A stretch of DNA of 9,621 nt. It comes from JAIYCX01 sp044351785 (GTDB lineage: Bacteria > Bdellovibrionota_C > UBA2361 > SZUA-149 > DAOLCO01). The notes beneath the pieces were generated by a model. That model made no database searches. It was not told the origin of the DNA and worked only from the letters and a program-made list of their open reading frames with translations. Below are positions 1 through 5,315 of this stretch, one piece after another (position 1 is the stretch's first letter; every line of letters begins with the position of its first letter). The position numbers were made by a program, and so were the translations under genes. The stretch spans positions 1 to 9,621 of the forward strand of contig JBILFC010000097.1 of the NCBI GenBank assembly GCA_044351785.1, in the 5' to 3' direction.

Positions 1-33
1 ACTTTTTCTCTGTGATGTGTTTGATTTGTAAAT

Positions 34-348
34 TTATTTAAAGTCCAAGGGACTACCAACGATGAATTTTATTTTGCTTACAACCCCACCATATCCCATC
101 TCACATAGCTTCTCAATGATATTAGCCTCCCTAAATGCTAGTTCTTGAGCCCAGGTTGCATCAATTACCTTAACACTTAAAATTCCTTTTTTAAGTTCTG
201 AAGGTTTTGATACTTTGGCAGTCGAAATGCCTACTACCTCGCTCCAAGATGATAGGAACTCTAAATTCTTTGCAGAGTTAATTTCCTTTTTAGTAAGGAT
301 GGAATTAAGTACCTCTGAAACAGCGGTGGGCCTTGCTTTTCTGTTCAT
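34..348 (-). CDS. DUF721 / DciA-like protein
   Basis: A 104-residue protein with the DUF721 (DciA-like) pattern: W35 in a W-x-x-V-V-G segment, the L-S-V-K-V strand near 57-61, an A-T-W-A-Q-E-L segment at 64-70, and a final I-K-F strand near 93-95. In many bacteria without DnaC or DnaI, DciA helps load the replicative helicase DnaB. That role is inferred from the family. The protein is short and consists mainly of the KH-like core. The ATG at 346-348 lies 11 nt after the stop of the upstream ftsB-like gene, so the two are probably co-transcribed. The region before the start (GGCTAAGCTAA on the minus strand) has only a weak Shine-Dalgarno. The stop is TAA at 34-36, and no terminator is visible before the window edge. 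The DUF721 assignment is fairly secure; the helicase-loading role is less so. Confidence 0.8.
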   Translation of the reverse strand: MNRKARPTAVSEVLNSILTKKEINSAKNLEFLSSWSEVVGISTAKVSKPSELKKGILSVKVIDATWAQELAFREANIIEKLCEMGYGGVVSKIKFIVGSPLDFK

Positions 349-359
349 TTAGCTTAGCC

Positions 360-641
360 CTATTCGTTACTAGGAAAAAGATATATGGTTTCTTCAGGCT
401 TACTTAGTTTAAGTTCCTCTCTCGATTTTTTTTCTAGAAAAGCATTACTAGACTTTAGACCGTATAGTTCAGAATGTTGATTTAAGTTGTCGATCTCTAT
501 GGCTTTTAATTGGGCGCGCATATTCTTGAGGTCCTTTTTGACCTGAATGTATTCAATTAAGCCATTTTTACCGAATATAGCAATGAGGGCTATAATAGAT
601 AACACAAAGATTGATATTTTCTTTTTAAGCATTAATTTCAT
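360..641 (-). CDS. ftsB: FtsB/DivIC-like septum formation protein
   Basis: A 93-residue bitopic membrane protein. It has a short basic N-terminus (K2, K6-K8), one hydrophobic segment at about 9-24, a heptad-like coiled coil at about 28-70, and the family's C-terminal motif at about 70-90 (E-K-K-S-R-E-E-L-K-L-S-K-P-E-E-T, then I-Y-L-F-P). FtsB with FtsL and FtsQ forms the divisome subcomplex that activates septal peptidoglycan synthesis. The neighbourhood supports the call, because ftsB commonly sits beside eno. Here it is divergent from eno rather than downstream of it. Two ATGs are possible, at residues 1 and 4. Neither has a good Shine-Dalgarno, so the exact start is uncertain. DivIC is the same family under another name. 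The dciA-like gene follows after 11 nt. Confidence 0.82.
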   Translation of the reverse strand: MKLMLKKKISIFVLSIIALIAIFGKNGLIEYIQVKKDLKNMRAQLKAIEIDNLNQHSELYGLKSSNAFLEKKSREELKLSKPEETIYLFPSNE

Positions 642-709
642 CTAAAATTCTAAAGTTTTGATATTATGCCTAACTTTAGGTAGTAAGGCCTTATGTTATA
701 TCAAATAAA

Positions 710-726
710 GCTCCTAAGCTAGGAGT
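710..726 (+). promoter_or_regulatory. Short hairpin upstream of enolase
   Basis: A perfect 6-bp inverted repeat, CTCCTA (711-716) and TAGGAG (720-725), encloses the 3-nt loop AGC. A G-U pair (710/726) can extend it. It ends 22 nt before the enolase ATG, inside the likely 5' UTR. The right arm holds an AGGAG too far from the start to be its Shine-Dalgarno. The closer candidate is AGGG at 734-737, 10 nt before the ATG. No strong promoter could be chosen in 642-747, which must serve both divergent units. Confidence 0.4.
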
Positions 727-747
727 GATTTACAGGGTTAAAGAAAA

Positions 748-2037
748 ATGAGTATTACAATTAAGTCCGTTTCGGCAATAGAAATTTTAGATTCAAGAGG
801 TAATCCAACTGTATGTGCTAGAACCACTTTGAGTGATGGTTCGGTAGGCTACGCAAGTGTTCCTTCCGGTGCATCAACTGGAGAACATGAGGCAGTGGAA
901 CTTAGAGATGGTGATGCGTCTAGGTATAGAGGTAAAGGAGTAAGAAAGGCTGTTCAGAATGTAAAAGATCTTTCAGCGAAGCTTAGTGGTAAGGACGCGT
1001 ATGATCAAAGAGCGATTGATGAGTTTTTAATAGCAGAAGACGGTACGCCTAATAAAGGTAAGCTTGGTGCTAATGCGATTCTTGGAATCAGTCTTAGTTT
1101 AGCTAGAGCTGTTGCTACTTCTAAAAAAGTGGAATTGTTTCAGTCATTAAGTGATGGCAAGGGTTGTACTCTTCCTGTTCCACTTGTAAACGTTATCAAT
1201 GGTGGAGCGCATGCTAACAACTCTCTTGATGTTCAAGAGTTTATGTTGGTACCTGCTGGATTTACTAAATTTTCAGAGTCAATACGAGCTGTAACTGAGA
1301 TTTTTCATGAATTAGGATCTCTTCTTAAGCATGATGGATATGATACTGGTGTGGGTGATGAGGGCGGTTATGCTCCTAGATTAGAGAGTACAGAACTTGC
1401 TTTTGATTTCTTAATGAGAGCGATAGAGAAGGCTGGTTATAAACCAGGTGTTCAGATTTTCCTTGCCCTAGATGTTGCTGCAAGTGAGTTACTAGTGGAA
1501 GGTAGTAGTGCTTCTCCTAAATATAGATTTAATAAAGGATCTGGAGAAGTATTCACTTCTAATGAGCTTGTTGATAGATATGCTACTTGGGCAGAGAAGT
1601 ATCCAATTGTTAGTATCGAAGACGGTCTTGGTGAGAATGACTGGGATGGTTGGAAGTATATGACTGAGAAACTTGGCAGTAAGATGCAGATTGTTGGCGA
1701 TGATTTATTCGTAACTAACGTTGAAAGGCTTGAAGAGGGTATTAAGAGAGGAGTTGCAAATTCTGTATTGGTTAAACTGAATCAGATTGGAAGCTTAAGT
1801 GAAACTCTTGATACGATTAAGTTGTCTCAAGATAGTTCTTATACTACTGTGATTAGCCATAGATCTGGGGAAACTGCGGATACTACTATTGCTGATTTAG
1901 CGGTAGCGGTGAATGCTGGACAGATTAAGACTGGGTCTATGTGTAGAGGTGAGAGAGTTGAGAAATATAACAGGCTTCTTTTGATTGAAGAAATGCTTGG
2001 AGATTCCGCTGTATTTAAGAATCCATTTAAATCTTAA
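748..2037 (+). CDS. eno: Enolase (phosphopyruvate hydratase)
   Basis: A full-length 429-residue enolase, which interconverts 2-phosphoglycerate and phosphoenolpyruvate in glycolysis and gluconeogenesis. The active site is intact. The serine loop S-G-A-S-T-G-E-H-E is at 40-48, with S43 as the usual Mg/phosphate ligand. E164 lies in V-Q-E-F, and the catalytic E205 in G-D-E-G-G at 203-207. The Mg ligands are D242 (A-L-D), E291 (I-E-D-G) and D318 (G-D-D-L). The catalytic K343 lies in V-K-L-N-Q-I-G, H371-R372-S373 bind substrate phosphate, and K394 lies in I-K-T-G. The length is normal and the N-terminus (M-S-I-T-I-K-S-V-S-A) is typical. The gene is divergent from the ftsB-like unit and is followed after 13 nt by a membrane protein gene. 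In many bacteria enolase is also part of the RNA degradosome, but nothing here tests that. Confidence 0.98.
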   Translation: MSITIKSVSAIEILDSRGNPTVCARTTLSDGSVGYASVPSGASTGEHEAVELRDGDASRYRGKGVRKAVQNVKDLSAKLSGKDAYDQRAIDEFLIAEDGTPNKGKLGANAILGISLSLARAVATSKKVELFQSLSDGKGCTLPVPLVNVINGGAHANNSLDVQEFMLVPAGFTKFSESIRAVTEIFHELGSLLKHDGYDTGVGDEGGYAPRLESTELAFDFLMRAIEKAGYKPGVQIFLALDVAASELLVEGSSASPKYRFNKGSGEVFTSNELVDRYATWAEKYPIVSIEDGLGENDWDGWKYMTEKLGSKMQIVGDDLFVTNVERLEEGIKRGVANSVLVKLNQIGSLSETLDTIKLSQDSSYTTVISHRSGETADTTIADLAVAVNAGQIKTGSMCRGERVEKYNRLLLIEEMLGDSAVFKNPFKS

Positions 2038-2050
2038 TCAGTAAACTTAA

Positions 2051-2998
2051 TTGATACCAACTATACGGCATCAGAGTTTTAAAAGGCTTGCTAAGTTATT
2101 CTTAGCAAGCCTGGTTCTAATTTTTCTTTTTTATTTTGTTGGTCTAGCTGAGTTACTAGATCAATTAAAAAATCTAAATGCTTTTTATTTCATTCTGTTC
2201 CTTCTGATCTCATTGCCTATGATCTGGGCGAGTAGTGTTAAGTGGTCTCTCTTTTTAGAAGGAAGCGTAAGTATTCTTCACTTAATGAAACTTTATACCA
2301 TTAGTTATTTTATTAATTTATTCGCGCCGTCTACTATCGGTGGTGATTTAGCTAGAAGTTATAGTTTAGGTAATAAAGTAAACAGTCAAGCAAAGGCGCT
2401 TTCAGCAACATTCTTTGAAAGACTGACTGGTTTGTTAATGATGCTAGTTTTAAGTTCTTTGTCATTAGCCCTAAGCCCAGAGTTGCTAAAAGCCTTTGGA
2501 GTAAAAGTATTACTATTTCTATGTGTTTGCATCCTTGGAGGAGGATTATTTTTCTTAAGGTCCTTTAGAGTTTTTTCTTTAAATATTATTCTTAAATTAA
2601 TAAAACCATTCTCTTCTAAAAGGGGCTTCGGTAAAATAATTAGTTTTTTGGAATCCTTGAAAGAAGAAGTTAGCTTTTCTAATACCCTAATTTTAAAATC
2701 CTTTCTTTGGTCTGCAGTTTTTCATGCTCTAACAATTATTAATACCTATCTAGCTGGAAAGTCTGTTGGTATTGAAAATCTTGATTTACTAAGCCTAGGC
2801 GCCGTTGTGCCAATGGTACTATTAATACTTACAATTCCAATAACCCCTGGTGGGCTTGGAGTTCAAGAAGGAGCATTTGTATTTCTTCTAACTAAAGTAG
2901 GGATGACAAGCCCCGAAGCGCTAGCAATTTCTTTGATACTTCGCTTGAAGAATATAATTATTGCTGGGGTGGGTGGATTGTTGATGTTGAGGCGGTAA
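2051..2998 (+). CDS. UPF0104 / LPG-synthase-TM-type membrane protein
   Basis: A 315-residue polytopic inner-membrane protein of the lysylphosphatidylglycerol synthase transmembrane (YbhN, PF03706-like) family, related to the flippase half of MprF. Hydrophobic segments lie at about 17-32, 43-60, 127-142, 151-169, 216-233, 248-264 and 300-313. Family motifs are N-L-F-A-P-S-T-I-G-G-D-L-A-R at 89-102, F-E-R-L-T-G at 122-127, and T-P-G-G-L-G-V-Q-E-G at 265-274. It lacks the soluble aminoacyl-transferase domain of MprF, so lipid aminoacylation is unlikely. Transport or scrambling of a lipid-linked substrate is a family-level guess. The start is TTG at 2051-2053 with no clear Shine-Dalgarno. No ATG lies before the first membrane segment, and the family normally has such a basic leader, so TTG is preferred. 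It may be co-transcribed with eno. Confidence 0.85.
   Translation: MIPTIRHQSFKRLAKLFLASLVLIFLFYFVGLAELLDQLKNLNAFYFILFLLISLPMIWASSVKWSLFLEGSVSILHLMKLYTISYFINLFAPSTIGGDLARSYSLGNKVNSQAKALSATFFERLTGLLMMLVLSSLSLALSPELLKAFGVKVLLFLCVCILGGGLFFLRSFRVFSLNIILKLIKPFSSKRGFGKIISFLESLKEEVSFSNTLILKSFLWSAVFHALTIINTYLAGKSVGIENLDLLSLGAVVPMVLLILTIPITPGGLGVQEGAFVFLLTKVGMTSPEALAISLILRLKNIIIAGVGGLLMLRR
2084..2112 (+). terminator. Intragenic terminator-like hairpin after eno
   Basis: A perfect 12-bp inverted repeat, AGGCTTGCTAAG (2084-2095) and CTTAGCAAGCCT (2101-2112), has a 5-nt loop TTATT. A T-rich tract begins 6-7 nt later (about 2119-2132). It lies 46 nt after the enolase stop but within codons 12-21 of the TTG-started membrane protein gene. 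It could terminate most eno transcripts or attenuate downstream expression. The gap before the T-tract makes it an imperfect intrinsic terminator. Confidence 0.5.
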
Positions 2999-3094
2999 GG
3001 TTAGTATTTTGCATCGGTATGCAAGTGGGGAGCTGGTTGACCTTAATTGCTAGTTAATATGATATGCGCATCATAAAGATGAATTAAATGGAGA

Positions 3095-3127
3095 GGATGA
3101 CAAACTGGAAAAACCAATTTATCATCC
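3095..3127 (-). terminator. Terminator-like hairpin after the FHA gene
   Basis: Read on the minus strand, GGATGATAAATTGG (3127-3114), loop TTTTT (3113-3109) and CCAGTTTGTCATCC (3108-3095) form a 14-bp helix with two G-U pairs. On the plus strand those two positions become A-C mismatches, so the structure belongs to minus-strand RNA. It starts 10 nt after the FHA stop. The following sequence (TCTCCATTTAATTC) is only modestly T-rich, so it may stabilise the 3' end rather than act as a classic terminator. Confidence 0.6.
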
Positions 3128-3137
3128 CTCATAGCCA

Positions 3138-3488
3138 TCAAGTTGCAACAAGCTTCTTGATGTTTTCGAGCGGGCAGGACATGACTAGGAAAGTCACGCC
3201 ACCCAGCAAGTCTATGATGTCTCCATTGGTCAATCTTACGATTTGGTTTGTCCGTATGCGAAGTCCGTTAATGTATGTTCCATTGGTGGAACCACAGTCA
3301 CGAATCCAGCACACCGATTCACCATCTACGCAGATTTCACAATGCCTTCTCGAAACATGTTCGTCCAAAATGCACAAAGTGCACTCGTCCGCAGCTCCGA
3401 TAAGCATGTGATTCGTTGGAGTTACCCAGCGAAGACCTGCATGCCACAACAATAGGTAGCCCACCTGGGGCAGACCTGAACCAGCCAT
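3138..3488 (-). CDS. Small stand-alone FHA-domain protein
   Basis: A 116-residue protein (from the ATG at 3486-3488) that is almost entirely one forkhead-associated domain, a phosphothreonine-peptide binding module. With residues counted from this ATG, the motifs are L-I-G near 29-31, S-R-R-H at 46-49, D-C-G-S-T-N-G-T at 64-71 and N-G at 74-75. These are the phosphopeptide-binding loops. The usual Arg after the first Gly (G-R) is Ala here, which may weaken binding. There is no membrane segment, kinase or secretion domain; it has six cysteines. A TTG at 3501-3503 would add five residues. The ATG is preferred because AAGGA (3500-3496) sits 7 nt before it. Base composition is clearly richer in G+C than the neighbours: hand counts of 28/60, 28/60 and 34/60 at 3181, 3301 and 3421, against 22/60 at 1381 and 15/60 at 4261. 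This suggests transfer. Its partner is unknown. Confidence 0.85.
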   Translation of the reverse strand: MAGSGLPQVGYLLLWHAGLRWVTPTNHMLIGAADECTLCILDEHVSRRHCEICVDGESVCWIRDCGSTNGTYINGLRIRTNQIVRLTNGDIIDLLGGVTFLVMSCPLENIKKLVAT

Positions 3489-3504
3489 AACCAAATCCTT
3501 CAAC

Positions 3505-3549
3505 GGAGAACTGCTGATTCGAAGTGAATCAGCTTAGTATCTTATCTCC
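3505..3549 (-). promoter_or_regulatory. Structured leader just upstream of the FHA start
   Basis: An 8-bp perfect stem, GCTGATTC (3513-3520) and GAATCAGC (3526-3533), has a 5-nt loop. It lies within an outer 5-bp stem GGAGA (3505-3509) and TCTCC (3545-3549). The outer stem ends 4 nt before the AAGGA Shine-Dalgarno of the FHA gene (3496-3500). The inner stem begins at the nucleotide directly after a TAA (3534-3536). The position suggests control of translation initiation; this is inference. Confidence 0.45.
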
Positions 3550-3578
3550 TCTGGATTGGTAGCCTGGTGTGTGCGCAT
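3534..3578 (-). other. Possible 14-codon upstream ORF in the FHA leader
   Basis: An ATG at 3576-3578 opens a 14-residue reading frame (MRTHQATNPEEIRY) that ends at TAA 3534-3536. It is in frame with the FHA gene, and no further stop lies between the TAA and the FHA start. It has no recognisable Shine-Dalgarno. It could be a leader peptide coupled to the hairpin that follows, the remnant of a longer N-terminus, or chance. Confidence 0.2.
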
Positions 3579-3581
3579 GTT

Positions 3582-3613
3582 GGAGACAAACTAACCTTTT
3601 TTGTTTGTCATCC
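3582..3613 (-). promoter_or_regulatory. 5'-end hairpin of the FHA transcript
   Basis: On the minus strand GGATGACAAAC (3613-3603) pairs with GTTTGTC-TCC (3591-3582) across an 11-nt A-rich loop. The stem has 10 bp with one bulged T. The predicted transcription start is near 3616, so this hairpin would form the very 5' end of the mRNA. Its arms resemble those of the hairpin after the gene (3095-3127). Confidence 0.5.
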
Positions 3614-3622
3614 CGACGCAAT

Positions 3623-3651
3623 AACATATTATTTTAACCAAGATTTGTCAA
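3623..3651 (-). promoter_or_regulatory. Promoter of the FHA gene
   Basis: A consensus -35 TTGACA (3651-3646) is separated by 17 bp from a -10 TATGTT (3628-3623, 4 of 6 consensus). Transcription would start near 3616, giving a leader of about 130 nt. This is the best sigma-70-type promoter match in the window. Confidence 0.7.
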
Positions 3652-3713
3652 GGGTTTTTGCATTGTTTTGATATGTTAAATTGGGTCGCGAATGCATTTG
3701 TTAGGAGCTACTT

Positions 3714-3746
3714 ATGAAATATCTAATAATTATAAGTTGTTATTAG
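3714..3746 (+). CDS. Possible 10-residue micro-ORF upstream of the ATPase
   Basis: AGGAG at 3703-3707 is spaced 6 nt from an ATG that encodes MKYLIIISCY and stops at TAG 3744-3746. The spacing is ideal, which is uncommon in this window. The peptide is hydrophobic after a Lys. The last 24 nt hold an inverted repeat, CTAATAA (3723-3729) and TTATTAG (3740-3746), whose right arm contains the stop. No convincing promoter was found for it. It could be a leader peptide, a remnant of a truncated gene, or chance. Confidence 0.25.
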   Translation: MKYLIIISCY

Positions 3747-3765
3747 TATCGATAGTTGAATATCT

Positions 3766-3795
3766 TTGACGTAATGAACAATAATGGGGTATATT
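3766..3795 (+). promoter_or_regulatory. Promoter of the DUF4143 ATPase gene
   Basis: A -35 TTGACG (3766-3771, 5 of 6) is followed after 18 bp by a -10 TATATT (3790-3795, 5 of 6). The predicted start of transcription, about 3801-3804, coincides with the ATG at 3803. The mRNA would therefore be leaderless or nearly so, in agreement with the absence of a usable Shine-Dalgarno. Confidence 0.6.
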
Positions 3796-3824
3796 GTTCA
3801 TTATGAAGGATCTATTGAACAATA
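3772..3824. promoter_or_regulatory. Operator-like dyad plus third half-site
   Basis: TAATGAACAATA (3772-3783) and TATTGTTCATTA (3792-3803) form a perfect 12-bp inverted repeat around 8 bp (ATGGGGTA). A third copy of the half-site core, TGAACAATA, lies at 3816-3824 inside the first codons of the ATPase gene. The dyad covers the promoter spacer, the -10 box and the start codon, where a dimeric repressor would block polymerase. The cognate regulator is not identified here. Confidence 0.6.
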
Positions 3825-5050
3825 TAATAAGTAAGCAAAAAGCAGAAAGAGACTTTATTCTAGCTACGCCCAAGGTCACTAGGGATAAAACAACAGTTTT
3901 AAAAGGCCTACTGCAGTCTTCTTTAATAAAGGTCATTACCGGGCCGAGAAGGGCGGGCAAGTCCACTCTCGCTTTTCAGGCGCTTTCAGAAAGTAAATTT
4001 GGATATTTTAATTTTGAAGATGATCTTCTTCCTTCGACAATAGATTCAGATTTACTTATTGATTCTTTAATGCAGAGCTATAGCAATCCCGAGATTTTAT
4101 TTCTAGATGAAATTCAGCACTTAGAAAAATGGGAGCAATTAGCCAATAAACTTCATAGGAGAGGAGTAAATCTTGTTTTGACAGGATCGAATACGAAGCT
4201 TTTGTCTGGTGACTTGGCAAGTTCCTTGACTGGACGTTATGCTGCCTTAAATGTATTGCCGTTTAGTTTCTTAGAATTTTTTAAATATAAAAATGGAAAT
4301 GAGGCCGAAAAGAATGCATTATATAACGCATACAAAAATTCTAGCGGATATCCAGATCTAATTTTAAAAGGAGAAAATCCAAGCCTCTACATCAATACGT
4401 TATTTGATTCGATTGTTTTAAGAGATATTGTTAAAAAGTATAAACTACGAAATGTTAATTTAATTTCATCACTTTATAATAGGCTTGCGCATTCTATTTG
4501 TAGCAAGGTCAGTTATCGTCAATTGGAAAAGGATTTAGAAAAGGCTCTGACGGTTAATACTATCAAGAAATATTTAGGGTATGCTAATGAAGCATATCTA
4601 TTTCTTGAGCTACAGCCCTTTTTCTTTAAGCCTAGGCTTAGAATGAAGGCAGATAGAAAATTATATGCAATTGACCATGGATACATCAATTTTAAGAGTG
4701 TCAATATAATGGGCTCTGATTCGAATTTGATGGAGAATATAGTTTTTATAGAATTAATAAGAAGAGGATTTGAAGTGAATGCATCGCTTTTTTACTATCA
4801 GACAAGAGAAGGGCATGAGGTAGATTTTTTAACTAGAAATAGTGCTGGAGAAATTGAATTGTTGCAGGTATCATATAGTCTAGAATCAGCTAAGACCAGG
4901 GAGAGAGAATTAAGATCGTTGGTTTCTGCTAAATCAGAATTAGGGGCGATCTCATGTAAGGTCATTACTATGGGTCCTAGCGTTTCAGAAATTGTAAACG
5001 GTGTGAAGATTGATATTATAGGTATTGCAGATTGGTTAATTGATTCTTAG
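3803..5050 (+). CDS. AAA_14 / DUF4143-family ATPase
   Basis: A 415-residue predicted ATPase (from the ATG at 3803-3805). It has an N-terminal AAA_14-type P-loop domain and a C-terminal DUF4143 domain. Walker A is G-P-R-R-A-G-K-S-T at 47-55, Walker B is I-L-F-L-D-E at 98-103, a sensor-like L-T-G-S-N is at 126-130, and an S-L-T-G-R-Y segment with a candidate arginine finger (R145) at 141-146. The C-terminal part has M-E-N-I-V near 310, G-H-E-V-D-F-L at 337-343, Q-V-S-Y-S-L at 355-360 and T-R-E-R-E at 365-369. The E-V-D-F motif fits the nuclease-like fold of DUF4143, but Q-V-S replaces the E-x-K expected of an active nuclease. The family's function is unsettled, and many members look accessory and horizontally spread. 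An in-frame TTG (3794) would add three residues, but promoter position favours the ATG. Very A+T-rich. Confidence 0.88.
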   Translation: MKDLLNNIISKQKAERDFILATPKVTRDKTTVLKGLLQSSLIKVITGPRRAGKSTLAFQALSESKFGYFNFEDDLLPSTIDSDLLIDSLMQSYSNPEILFLDEIQHLEKWEQLANKLHRRGVNLVLTGSNTKLLSGDLASSLTGRYAALNVLPFSFLEFFKYKNGNEAEKNALYNAYKNSSGYPDLILKGENPSLYINTLFDSIVLRDIVKKYKLRNVNLISSLYNRLAHSICSKVSYRQLEKDLEKALTVNTIKKYLGYANEAYLFLELQPFFFKPRLRMKADRKLYAIDHGYINFKSVNIMGSDSNLMENIVFIELIRRGFEVNASLFYYQTREGHEVDFLTRNSAGEIELLQVSYSLESAKTRERELRSLVSAKSELGAISCKVITMGPSVSEIVNGVKIDIIGIADWLIDS

Positions 5051-5067
5051 TTGAAGAATATCACTCC

Positions 5068-5098
5068 AAAAAAAGCCCTAGGAGTCGTCCCCTAGGGC
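5068..5098 (-). terminator. Intrinsic terminator of the small minus-strand gene
   Basis: The perfect 8-bp stem GCCCTAGG (5075-5082) and CCTAGGGC (5091-5098) has an 8-nt loop. On the minus strand it is followed directly by seven T (5074-5068). This is a textbook intrinsic terminator for minus-strand transcription, 37 nt after the stop of the 59-aa gene. It lies 24 nt after the ATPase stop and may also slow plus-strand transcripts, but no U-tract follows on that strand. Confidence 0.85.
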
Positions 5099-5135
5099 CA
5101 GCACGGTTATTAATGATTTTAATTCGTGATTTCTA

Positions 5136-5315
5136 TTATGCGGTGGCGCTAAATTCGCTACCTACTTCTAGTTTATTTCTTTCTGCTCTGGCGACTAGTT
5201 CCTTCTCTTCGGAGTCAGCTTTAATCTCTCTTTTTTCTTCAGATTGTGGGTCCACTTTTTTTGCTTCTTCTTTTACGATCTGTGCTTGTTCTCTTTGTAC
5301 TGCTGCGATTTCCAT
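5136..5315 (-). CDS. Small charged protein, 59 aa, unknown function
   Basis: I do not recognise this protein. The frame runs from ATG 5313-5315 to TAA 5136-5138 and encodes 59 residues. It begins M-E-I-A-A-V-Q-R-E-Q and ends G-S-E-F-S-A-T-A. It is rich in Glu, Lys and Ala, with no Cys or Trp and one aromatic residue (F55), so it is probably soluble, helical or partly disordered. It has no signal peptide or membrane segment. Support for a real gene is local: AAGGA lies about 8 nt before the ATG, and a strong intrinsic terminator lies 37 nt after the stop in the same orientation. The transcript appears monocistronic. It is bounded by the convergent ATPase gene on one side and the divergent SRP RNA gene on the other. 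The promoter could not be assigned with confidence. A longer frame on the opposite strand (5113-5331) lacks such signals. Confidence 0.72.
   Translation of the reverse strand: MEIAAVQREQAQIVKEEAKKVDPQSEEKREIKADSEEKELVARAERNKLEVGSEFSATA

Noticed and set aside
3019..3057. Twelve-codon plus-strand frame (MQVGSWLTLIAS) after the membrane protein gene
   Set aside because: There is no Shine-Dalgarno, promoter or other support. The frame is short enough to be chance.
3037..3065. TTGACC ... TGATAT as a plus-strand promoter running antisense into the FHA gene
   Set aside because: Only 3 of 6 bases of the -10 match, and no product or structure downstream calls for it.
3088..3411. Plus-strand reading frame of 107 codons opposite the FHA gene
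   Set aside because: Its translation has no recognisable family, and the opposite strand in the same interval shows clear FHA motifs with a promoter and Shine-Dalgarno. It is a shadow frame.
3095..3613. FHA unit as an integron cassette with attC sites
   Set aside because: The repeats do not fit the RYYYAAC / GTTRRRY core sites, and no integrase is present in the window.
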